Below are positions 55,600-64,000 of a stretch of 64,000 nucleotides of DNA, one piece after another. Source of the DNA: Oidiodendron maius Zn (taxonomy: Eukaryota; Ascomycota; Leotiomycetes; Myxotrichaceae); NCBI GenBank assembly GCA_000827325.1, contig KN832874.1, positions 1,024,067 through 1,088,066 of the forward strand, given 5' to 3'. The translations under genes and the position numbers were made by a program. The notes beneath the pieces were generated by a model. It was not told where the DNA came from and made no database searches. It saw nothing but the letters and a program-made list of their open reading frames with translations. Each line of letters starts with the position of its first letter. The stretch's first letter is position 1.

Positions 55600-57470
55600 A
55601 TCGATACAGAGGTGTAGAATCGTGCAGCCTCAATTCGGTTCCGTGATGTTGCTTGTATAAGAGCTTCATGGCCGTCGAGATGCAGTTAAGTGTGACGCTT
55701 GTGATGAGACTACTCCACCGCTACGGAAGACATCTTCCGTGCCAGTCTTCCTGCTCTAGCGTCAAGCGGATTCACGCTTCCGCAAATGGCATGTCTCGTA
55801 CTTCCTCTTAGTAATGCTTTAGGAGACTACTTTAAAATGGACTGATTCAAATAAAGTCCGATATCGATGTTGCAACTTATTTTTGGATTCTTCAAGTTCC
55901 CATGTTAAGGTTAAAATTAGAATCTAGTATTTACCTATGAGCCATATTCAGGAATCTCAAAACGCACCACGGCGGAAGTATTCCAAATACAAGAATTTTA
56001 TTTGTCCTATGCAGATGATATATAGGTGTAAAGGATATATAGACATCGGGTCCGATCGGATGGTCAGTATATCGGCATCGAAGCGAACGAACACACAATT
56101 TAAATAGTGTGGTTATATGAATCTTAGACGTTTAGACAATACAATCGATTCCACACACAACACTAGTATTAAGCTCATCCTGATGAACCGCATATTCTTG
56201 TAACCTCTGACATAGGCATTTCCCCTAATCCAATACTACGGTGATTCTTCAATCTGTTGTACTACCCAAGCGGCCATTTACTAGCTTTTGCATTGACTTC
56301 TTCAGTATTCGCCTCAAGCAATGGGCCCGCGCCTCGCCGACTGTTTGACTAACGTTGCTGACCCACTTGCTCTTCTTTTCCAAAATGCTAGAGCCCTGCT
56401 AGCTTACAACGCATATATATACCCATGCATGTGTAGATAATTGCGGATGGATAAGATTGCAATTATTCTGCGTTTTGAGGGAGAGAACAATCTCGACATG
56501 AGTGTTATAGGACACAAGATGGCAATAGAGCTTCCGGTATACTTATACAAGTTCCCAAATCTTATATTCCTTCTTGTATACTGCCACGCCATTCCACAGA
56601 GCAACTGGCATTGATAATTTACAATTATATCGTATCGTCTATCCCTGCGTGGCGAAAAGCCCACCGCACCGAAAAAATGATAGGTACTTTTACTTTAAGC
56701 ATCTTAAAATCTGTGCACACATAAACATCTCCCAAATTTTGTTATATAAGTCGTGTTCCGTAGTCATTCCTGAATACTCTGAACGCCTCTAACTAGAAAA
56801 TTACGTTCGCATCGTCGCCCTTATATTTGATTCGAGAAGAGTCTCCCTTTATAGTATAGTAGAATTCTTTTCCTATAGCTCTACCACTGAGATCTTCCTA
56901 TCCCTAATATAAACAAAAAGTGTCCTGCCTGAGCTCTAAGGCCTCCAAAAAGTACGGAACATCGTCATCAGCCCTGCGCGCGATATGCAAACTTAATGGC
57001 GATCCCAATCCGTAGATTATTATGCGTTGGTATGTGCTTACGAGGATTTCGTTCGAGATCCAGATGGTTGAAATTTGTAGATGTTGAGGAGACGGCAATT
57101 TTTGGACGCGCCATGGGGTTGTGCCGATATGTGCTTACCCAGGCAATAGCACGTAACGCTATTAGGAACGGATTCGGCTTGCGGGCTAACTCGGCTTCCG
57201 TACAGGGTCTTCAGCGTTGTCGTCTGTTAAGTTAAATAGACGCACGCAGCCATCTGTATTTTGTGCGGCTACGAGTTTCATCACTAGAAAATAGTGTATG
57301 GGCTTGACTGTCAATTGCATCTTACTACAAGAGTTCGGAGATTGGTATCGCTCTACGAGTCTCAGTTATTCTCGCTATAGTTTCATGTCATCCATGCACA
57401 AGTGTCTTTGAAATGCATGCCTCTGGTGAACATTTTTGGATCTCAGTACCATATCTTTTGAATAAAGAAG
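55600..57470. other. long gene-free stretch
   Basis: About 1.9 kb, AT-rich. Open frames of 60-86 codons (56404-56792, 56904-57235) lie on both strands and show no domain or splice-linked continuation. Confidence 0.5.
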
Positions 57471-58328
57471 ATGTCCTCCGAGGAGTCTAATTCTAAGCAA
57501 GCAGACCTAGAGATCGCCTACACCCGTCTCTCCCCTTCGCAGAACCCTGGCGACAAGGAGTCATCACATTCAACCATCATCTTCCTTCACGGCGGGGAGT
57601 CTTGTCATCTAGAGTTCTCTCGCGTCGCACCATTCCTCACAGATGACTACGAAATCCTTCTTGTTGATCTACCTGGGCACTCAAGATCCAAGGCAATACC
57701 CTTCAGCTTCGACAACGCCGTTAATGCGCTCTCACATCTTATCAAGACCCAGGTCAAGGGCGGCAAGGCGCACATCGTTGGCCTATCGCTAGGTGGCTTT
57801 GTCGGGCTGCAATTCGCGCGGCGGTGTTCCGAACTAGTACTTAGTCTGTGGTGCACCGGCTGCGCACCGTTTAGCGGGTACGGGCACTGGCTCAGGTCGC
57901 AATCGCGCCTACTCAGCGGAATCATCTTTTTGGCAGGCCGACTCGCAACCGAAAGGATTTTCTGGGCCTCCCTCGGCGTGGAACCCATCCCAGGGCTCAG
58001 GGCGGAGGTCAAAAATAACCAGACTATAACTCTGCTGAGACCCGTATTCGATGAGCTCGTTTCAGTGACCATGGAAAATCTTGCTGAGATACAGGGTGTG
58101 AGGATTGCTATTATAGCGGGTGGGAAGCAGGATAATGTCGAGGACACGGTGGAAGCTGGAAAAGTGCTTAGAAGCAAGAATCCGGAGTGCAATGCATTCG
58201 TGGTGAAGAAAGCGATTCACTGGTGGTCATTGCAATTGCCCGAGGTATTCGCTCAAGGCGTGAGAGCCTGGGTTGAGGGCAGAGAGATGCCGAAAGTATA
58301 TGAACCATTGCTTACAGCTTTATCTTGA
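57471..58328 (+). CDS. alpha/beta hydrolase
   Basis: Intronless, 285 residues, no signal peptide. Alpha/beta hydrolase fold: IIFLHGGESCHLEFS oxyanion loop, VDLPGHSRS strand-4 turn, nucleophile elbow GLSLGG with Ser106, and a late His in AIHWWSLQLPEVF followed by the C-terminal helix. The acid is probably in AGGKQDNVED. Close to small fungal hydrolases of the MhpC/BioH type. It may be an esterase or C-C hydrolase; substrate unknown. It stands alone with 1.9 kb upstream. Confidence 0.8.
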   Translation: MSSEESNSKQADLEIAYTRLSPSQNPGDKESSHSTIIFLHGGESCHLEFSRVAPFLTDDYEILLVDLPGHSRSKAIPFSFDNAVNALSHLIKTQVKGGKAHIVGLSLGGFVGLQFARRCSELVLSLWCTGCAPFSGYGHWLRSQSRLLSGIIFLAGRLATERIFWASLGVEPIPGLRAEVKNNQTITLLRPVFDELVSVTMENLAEIQGVRIAIIAGGKQDNVEDTVEAGKVLRSKNPECNAFVVKKAIHWWSLQLPEVFAQGVRAWVEGREMPKVYEPLLTALS

Positions 58329-58778
58329 GTTTAGGTCTCACTGTATAAGCTACCGGATGATCATTTCTGCAAGTTTATCATACAGTATTCCAACCTATAG
58401 GAAGCGTCTCGCCAGCAAATGCATATCCTCCCAGGTTTTTAGCCGATTTGCGGCAGCAATCGATGCAGCCCTGTACATTGTAATAATCGGCTGAGCTAAG
58501 CTCCGTCCGTTTTATGCTCAACTTGAATCGTCGTTCCATCCGCTGGAGGTACCGACCGGGGTGAATCTATTGCATGAAACGTTCCTACCAAGTTCGTTAT
58601 AGGGTCAATAAAGACTGTCTGGTGTGCTTATAGGAACTACTGTCTGATAACTACACTTATCAGGAATTTTGAAAATATACCCTCCACTCAAAGTCTAATA
58701 GTAAGGAAGTCTTATTTTGACAGGGAAAGGAGGCTCCTAATAAAACAGGTGTAAAGGTGACGAGCGCATGTCATTTCC
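58329..58778. other. intergenic between convergent genes
   Basis: No feature recognised. Confidence 0.5.
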
Positions 58779-59591
58779 TTATGGCCCTCCACCAGCGGCA
58801 CCTGAGATCATCATAGCCTGAACTGACCTCAATCTGTCGATCTCTTTCTTCATCATTACCAAACAAGTAACCACAACTGTAATCTCCTCTATAATATTCC
58901 CGTCTTCGTTAGTCAGACACATCTCCAGCCTTCCCCCATTCCCCGCGTATGAAGCTTTCGTTCCCGGTGTCCTCATCTCCTCGCTCCTTATCATTTGCGC
59001 CACTCTGATTCTCTCTTCCCTTCTCCCCGGAGCACCAACGACTTTTTCCAACACTAACAAACTGTTAATATTCTCCCCTACTTGACCTCTTTCCTTCTTC
59101 TGGCAATACCGCCACTCAAACCTGCCCCATTTCCTACTCACAAAGTACACCGTACGCGTCAAAAGACTCTTTCCGCTCATCTCAAAGACATCAGCATCCA
59201 CATCATCATCCCTCCCGATCCTGATCTGGGGATTGCGACCGGGTCCGAAGAAATATGTAGTACTTGCGATACTTGTCTCAGTTTCGTCTTCAGCATCGAC
59301 AAGTCGGCAGGAGCCAGAGCGGCGGACAGGGCGGATAGAGAGGTACACGGGGCGCGAAGTCATGAGAGAGAAGATGGGGATGGTAAGTTCCTTGGGTGGC
59401 AATGGGAGAGAAATCGGACCTTTGCCATTAGATTGGATTTGAAGGGTGCTGGTGGGATTAAAGGAGGATGATGGAAGAAGTGTTGCTGTTGTAGAGACCG
59501 TTGTGGTAGTGTATTCAGAAGGAGTATATCTAGAGGATTCCATCCGTTGGAGTGGTATAGGGTCCATTGATGAGATAGACGCTGCTGGCAT
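58779..59591 (-). CDS. conserved fungal protein of unknown function
   Basis: Intronless, 270 residues. The first 60 residues are Ser/Thr/Pro rich and variable-looking. From about residue 68 the text has the feel of a compact conserved domain: LTIPIFSLMTSRPVY, SGSCRLVDAEDET, STTYFFGPGRNPQIRI, VFEMSGKSLLTRTVYF, KWGRFEWRY, LLVLEKVV, RTPGTKASYAGNGGRLEM, and a perfect-looking C-terminus VTCLVMMKKEIDRLRSVQ with GAAGGGP. I recognise this as a conserved ascomycete protein without a known role; the beta-rich pattern may be tubby/LURP-like but that is a guess. No signal peptide or membrane segment. Confidence 0.75.
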   Translation of the reverse strand: MPAASISSMDPIPLQRMESSRYTPSEYTTTTVSTTATLLPSSSFNPTSTLQIQSNGKGPISLPLPPKELTIPIFSLMTSRPVYLSIRPVRRSGSCRLVDAEDETETSIASTTYFFGPGRNPQIRIGRDDDVDADVFEMSGKSLLTRTVYFVSRKWGRFEWRYCQKKERGQVGENINSLLVLEKVVGAPGRREERIRVAQMIRSEEMRTPGTKASYAGNGGRLEMCLTNEDGNIIEEITVVVTCLVMMKKEIDRLRSVQAMMISGAAGGGP

Positions 59592-60582
59592 CGTGACTGC
59601 AAGTTGTGGGATTCTTGTAGACGGCGTGATATTGACGAAGCGACTTTTGAATCGTACTTAAAGTGACCTTAATTCGAGAATAGAGATTGAATCTATAAGT
59701 GCGGGAATAAAATGAAAGGCTCTCGATCTACATATATATAAACTTGTTGCCTGACGAGCCGTAGGTTGGCCACAGCCTCTCTCAAAACGGGTCTAGTCAA
59801 CTTCACACTAAGCCTAAAAGAGGGGCACAATACGAAATGCGAAATCGGAATCTTCCGCTCTGGTGGCTTCACCAGCTTCACTTCTGCAGCCAATTGTCGA
59901 TGCCTTACACTCCGTCCCGCCTATTCAGCCCTTTTGGAGGGGTTTTATGTCGGCACGCTGAGCCGTGTGATAACTTTTGGGGCTGACGACGTTAGTATAG
60001 GGTGTCATTTTACATATGGGTCCTGACGTATGCTAGGAAGTAGCCTACGCTATTACCAACGCTAAGACCTTCCTCAGGAGGATTTTTGGAATAAGAGAAG
60101 GATTGTGGGTCATTTTAAGGTGTATGCCATCTTGAAGGAGGTGCTCCAACTTCCAGAATATTGCATGAGGAGTACCTTGTAAGTCGTGCGCCATAACATT
60201 AAAACATATGGCTCTTTTCATGATGTTGACTCAAGATGTCTACAAAACGTTTTTAACGAGAGGGTGAGTAGTGTATCGTAATCTAATATTCTAGCTAAAG
60301 GTAATCGTGAGACACCTAGTGATAGTAATATCACCATGATATAATGCAGCTTATCTTCTCAGGAACTTGACTGAATCCATGATTTAGTTGAGTAGTTGAC
60401 GAAACACCACCTCGGATGATGGAAGATTTTCTATCTTCAGGTATATAACAAGCGTGCAAGTGTTAGTGGCCACACTTTATAGTCTATTTTTTATACACCG
60501 AGTACTTATGAATGTTAATAATATTCTTCATAGCGGCTAGCATTAAGGGTTAAATGCTATATATAACGCACTCCTTAGCTAC
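59592..60582. other. intergenic
   Basis: About 1 kb with no gene recognised. Confidence 0.5.
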
Positions 60583-61589
60583 TCAGTATGTAGCGGGCAA
60601 AATAGACAGAGAACCACCATCCGTGAGCATCACAGCGCCACTCAAATACGCTCCAGCTTTAGAAGTAAGATACAAAATACAGCCAGCCATGTCTTCTTCC
60701 GTCCCGATACGCTCAACTGGAACAATAGTCTTTGGAAAGACATTGTTGAATCGTGCTAGCATCGGAGCTGCCGTATCAGACGGATATACTGTCGAGTGTG
60801 ATATTATTAGCACATGATATACAGCTGCCGTAAAACTTCCGGCATACAGTCGCTATACTTGTATTTATACACGGAGTAGAAACTTACGACCCGGGGCAAT
60901 CATATTCGATCTGATCCCATAACGTACTAATGCAGTTGCCAATTGTTTCATCAAGTGCGTTGTCGCAGCTTTACTCTGTGCATATGCATAGTTACCCGGG
61001 GTTGCCCTATTAAAACCAGCGACGCTCCCTAGAGATATGACCTGGCTGCTCTGTGTGACATTCCCTTTCTTATTACCCTTATCGAGAAGGTCCAAGAATG
61101 CCACCACTGTGTACCACACTCCAGCTGTATTGGTAGCAAATGTTTGGAGATATTCATTGAAATCCACATTCCAGAGAGCAGATTGAAATTCTGCTATGCT
61201 TGTCTCAGGGGTGAATTGATGTCTGGGGCCGCCCTGACCTGCATTTGCAATGACAACGTTAACATATCCAATTCCTGAGGCAATTTGAGTGGCTGCCGCC
61301 ATGAGTGACTCTTTGGAGGTCACATCGGTCACGATAGGTACGATAATGTTGGTAGTTCCGGATTTCTTGGCTCCTGCGTCGAGAACCTCTGCACGTCTGC
61401 CGAGGATGTACACTCTTTCTGCTCCATTAACAGCAAGAGTTTTCGCAATCATATGGCCAATACCTACAAAGAAATTTAGTCTCATACAGCATTGAGTGTT
61501 TTCTCAAACAAACCCGAACCACCGCCAGTTATGACAGCCACAATGCCCTTCAAATCAAATAAGTTTCTAGGGTCAAGTGAGGAAGCCAT
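60583..61589 (-). CDS. short-chain dehydrogenase/reductase (SDR)
   Basis: Three exons on the minus strand: 61514-61589, 60888-61463, 60583-60788, with introns of 50 and 99 bases; 285 residues. The first splice completes the TGGGSGIG cofactor turn (residues 21-28). NAG follows the fourth strand, S in VISLGSVAGFN, and the catalytic Y186-x3-K190 in YAQSK. The second splice joins APG to LYPSDTAAPML. The C-terminus AVMLTDGGSL is the usual end of classical tetrameric SDRs. An Arg-containing loop (LGRRAEV) after strand 2 suggests NADP(H). Cytosolic oxidoreductase of unknown substrate; it neighbours P450 and MFS relics. Confidence 0.87.
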
Positions 61590-62204
61590 CTTTCAGCAGC
61601 AACAGCTTGATTCTAGTTGATGTATAGGAGATGTATAGGATCGTAAGTAAGGTCAAGTAACAGATGATGAATATTTCTGTCTGCTGCTGGAGTAGTGGGG
61701 ATCAGGCGCAAGAAATCCGGAATATCCCATCTTACGAGAGCAGGTGTTATGTGAACCATCCCTTGATTGGCCAGCATGTAAGACCGACAAAAATTTGTGG
61801 CCCAGCGCAATTGTGGACCTTAACCAACAATATATGATTATATATCGATGTATCCTCCAGATATCCAGTCCGGGCCTCCGCCAAAGTCAGCGAACCCCAG
61901 AAGCTATTGCAATACTGCTGAATCGCATTCTCTTCGTATCAGTTCCTGATGCGCAGGGTTTCAAACTGTGATGTTGATTTTAAATGGTAAGTCATCTATT
62001 GATATTGATAATCGATTGCCGACAGCAATCGGGTGTCCAGGAACAGGTGAAAAGTCAAAAAATATGTGTCGAGAAATCGTGAGACACAGTGTTTGACTGC
62101 CGACAAACCATCCGGGACATAACCTCCGCCCTTAAAACGAACCAAATCACCCATGTTCTAGCAAATGCAGAAAATACCAAAAGAAAACTCCAATAATATA
62201 GTTA
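61590..62204. other. intergenic
   Basis: Promoter of the SDR gene and degraded sequence; no gene recognised. Confidence 0.5.
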
Positions 62205-62400
62205 ATATACCAGCACCAAATCCAGGGTGACCCTTGAAAGGCTCGTCTAAATATTCATCGAGGAATTTATCGGGCCCAAACCGTTCAGGCTGCTTATATT
62301 CTTTAAAGTCTGTGCAGATTGACCAATTTTTCCAAGTGAAAACAGTTCTGGCAGGAAACCCTCGAAGGTATCTTGGATCAATGAGTGGCCTTCTTCAGGC
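62205..62400 (-). pseudogene. cytochrome P450 C-terminal relic
   Basis: A minus-strand stretch reads TWKNWSICTDFKEYKQPERF and GPDKFLDEYLDEPFKGHPGF in one frame, the PERF region of a P450 just before the heme loop (FGAG then lost). Neither the heme Cys nor the K-helix is found around it. A short relic; alternative is an exon of a gene whose other exons I cannot see. Confidence 0.5.
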
Positions 62401-62425
62401 AAGGCCAGGTTGTATCTAAGTTAAC

Positions 62426-62830
62426 TTGTGTTTGATAGCAGCTAAGGGAACAGTATGGCCCGAATCAGCCATTTACATAACCCCAGTGAATGCGCGACTT
62501 CCAAAATATATTTCCAGCTATGTGGCAGAAGAGGCTATCCAGAACGGGATACCAACACCTTTGGTACCAGCGTTTATTCAAGCGCTAGCGGACGTGACAA
62601 TGCCGCACTTTTCCAAATCACAGGTGTGGCAACAAAAATTATCATTTCAGGCGTAATTGCCTTGAGACAAGCATTCACCGATGGTATTAGAATTGTTTTT
62701 ATCATTACGGCTGCTTTCTGTGCCGCCGCTGGCGCTGGAGTACTCTTCGTGTAAGATTTGACAGATTCTATGAACTATCGTCTCGACGTTCCCTCAAAGA
62801 TCTTCAGGCAAAATGCATCATACAGGCCAG
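62426..62830 (+). pseudogene. MFS exporter C-terminal relic (TRI12/siderophore-type)
   Basis: Reads LPKYISSYVAEEAI and GIPTPLVPAFIQAL in one frame, then ITGVATKIIISGVIALRQAF, a membrane helix FIITAAFCAAAGAGVLFV, and DSMNYRLDVPS in shifted frames. The order fits the last extracellular loop, TM14 and tail of 14-TM MFS drug or siderophore transporters. The frame changes near 62615 and again after a stop near 62753; the first 400 or so residues are missing. Confidence 0.55.
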
Positions 62831-63082
62831 ATCAAAGCTTCATAACCTCTTCACGCTCTGTAGTCTGGTCTGATGGCATTTTCCAACTCATTCAAAGCTC
62901 ACTCGACTTGGTTTAGCAATTGGAAAAGCATCAAGTCTGTCCTTATGGTTGCATGGTTGGATTTTATCCTTTCCTAGCTAATCTAGATGGGAGAAGTGTA
63001 GATAGTTGTGCAATTTGGTCATGTAGGGCCATTTCCTACTCCGCGTCATAAATACATAAATGGCAAGATTCCTTTGCATAGC
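62831..63082. other. intergenic
   Basis: Nothing recognised. Confidence 0.45.
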
Positions 63083-63442
63083 CTATCCGGATGATTTTGC
63101 CACTATTGGAAAGCAATCTACCACGACTTCATGGTGAACAGCAGAAGGGTCGTAATTAAGAAGACACTTCATGGCCTCTTCCGGAACTATCGCAGCATCA
63201 TCTGAATCCTCCTTCACTCCATCCTCTTTGCCCGCGGATCCAAAAGCTAGTGCCGCTTCAAGTGAATCCCAGAATGTAGTGAGCGTGATCTCGATCACGT
63301 CATTTACTTCTCTTGTTTGCGCAGTTACTCCGCGATAGCCAGAATGTGATGGCAATTTTGGCAACCAATAGGCCTTGAAGAAGGCAGTGTAGTCGACGGC
63401 ACCCTGTCGCGTTGCCCGTGCAATCCAGACACGTGCGATCAT
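63083..63442 (-). CDS. ABM-like (dimeric alpha-beta barrel) small protein
   Basis: Intronless, 119 residues from MIARVW; the open frame upstream starts only at a TTG. IARVWIARATRQGAVDYTAFF, a GYRGVTAQ strand, EITLTTFWDSLEAALAFG and a final FPIVAKSSG fit an antibiotic-biosynthesis-monooxygenase (ABM) type ferredoxin-like fold, though with an acidic insert (about residues 72-90). Such proteins dimerise; some are cofactor-free oxygenases, many have no known role. Confidence 0.6.
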   Translation of the reverse strand: MIARVWIARATRQGAVDYTAFFKAYWLPKLPSHSGYRGVTAQTREVNDVIEITLTTFWDSLEAALAFGSAGKEDGVKEDSDDAAIVPEEAMKCLLNYDPSAVHHEVVVDCFPIVAKSSG

Positions 63443-64000
63443 GATGCTGACAGTTAGAGACAATTCGGCGCGGATCGGAGTGTGAGAGAGCTTTAGCTGC
63501 GGAATAACCAGTTTGGAGGTTGCGCAGTTTAGAAATAAAATCGAAACAGCGAGAGCGACTTGATGACTGTAAACTATATGTATTTCTTCGCTTTATAACT
63601 GCCTACCCGCAAGTCAATTTCAGGGCGCGGGACTCGAATAATTCGCGGTAGGGTGGGGTGGATCTGACGTCAGTGACCCAGTATAAAAACACGCGATTTT
63701 CTTAGAAGCGCGACTTTTCGCGTCTCCTCTCCTCCTACATACTTACAAACACTGTTTCTATATTCTGTACTTAACAATTAAGCATATTCGCCGAAAGATA
63801 GAGTTACAACCTGGCAAACAAAGAAGCAACTGCAACTTATAGAGCTTCTAGTATCAAAAGGCTTGCTTAGGCTAAAGCTCGGAAGGATTAGATAAAGGAA
63901 GACTTCTATAATTATATATAGAGTGATAAGTGTTCTATAGAGCGGGGTAAGGGAAAAGAGCAAGAATGGTGCTTTAGATCTTCTACTAATAAATAGAAAT
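63443..64000. other. unresolved AT-rich end of window
   Basis: GC-rich palindromic bits (CGCGACTTTTCGCG at about 63709-63722), a TATAAAA at 63684, then an AT-rich stretch with many TAG/TAA that reads like degraded coding sequence. The window ends before it can be judged; a RIP-mutated element is one possibility. Confidence 0.3.

Noticed and set aside
56904-57235. Overlapping frames on both strands near 57 kb
   Set aside because: No domain, no consistent splice sites; treated as intergenic.
1-64000. tRNA, rRNA, CRISPR, bacterial operons or attachment sites
   Set aside because: No tRNA-like T-loop box, rRNA segment or regularly spaced repeat seen; intron-rich fungal DNA makes the bacterial classes irrelevant.

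Overview
The window looks like nuclear DNA of a filamentous ascomycete (Pezizomycotina; the gene families suggest Eurotiomycetes, but the species cannot be named from sequence alone). Reasons: many genes have short GT-AG introns of 50-80 bases with CTRAC-type branch points; there are five recognisable Zn2Cys6 regulator genes or relics, two families of sugar/H+ symporters, fungal P450s, a But2-domain secreted protein, a Fot1/pogo DNA transposon and small solo LTRs. No rRNA, tRNA or CRISPR array was seen. The content is accessory: catabolic clusters, transposon debris and many decayed genes.

Layout. 0.7-3.5 kb: a two-repeat fungal protein of unknown function and a Myb/SANT-like protein, then a degenerate solo LTR (3.7-4.0 kb). 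4.3-16 kb, module A: intracellular GH78 alpha-L-rhamnosidase, Zn2Cys6 regulator, MFS sugar transporter, Gfo/Idh/MocA oxidoreductase and secreted GH78, all on the + strand; this reads as a rhamnoside-utilisation cluster. 16.5-23 kb: a hidden two-exon gene for a Cys-rich secreted peptide, a But2-domain secreted protein and a CYP7/8-like P450. 24.4-29.2 kb: two convergent Zn2Cys6 regulator genes, each with one lesion (an 8-A tract that breaks the zinc-cluster frame; a 207-bp solo LTR with a perfect 5-bp target duplication). 30-33 kb: an MDR oxidoreductase and a LAG1-type ceramide synthase gene with one in-frame TAG. 33-37.3 kb: two TA-flanked Fot1/pogo-like inverted termini with transposase remnants at both sides, enclosing an intact secreted PAF-acetylhydrolase-like esterase, two LTR-like direct repeats and a 211-bp MITE. 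37.8-41.3 kb: a six-exon P450 and relics of a regulator and a hydrolase.

41.5-55.6 kb, module B: PhyH-type dioxygenase, divergent MFS sugar transporter, secreted clan GH-A hydrolase, GH2 beta-mannosidase, Zn2Cys6 regulator, a small Dabb protein (three exons, not visible as one open frame) and a second Gfo/Idh/MocA oxidoreductase. Modules A and B share the same parts list: two glycosidases, one sugar transporter, one Zn2Cys6 regulator, one Gfo/Idh/MocA enzyme. 57.5-63.5 kb: alpha/beta hydrolase, a conserved fungal protein, an SDR, relics of a P450 and an MFS exporter, and an ABM-like small protein.

How it fits together (inference): secreted glycosidases trim plant or fungal glycans, the MFS carriers import the products, intracellular glycosidases finish hydrolysis, the Gfo/Idh enzymes oxidise the sugar or glycoside, and each local Zn2Cys6 protein is the likely pathway-specific activator. 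Exon coordinates were worked out by eye from splice signals and frame continuity and may be off by a base or, at weak donors, by an exon edge.
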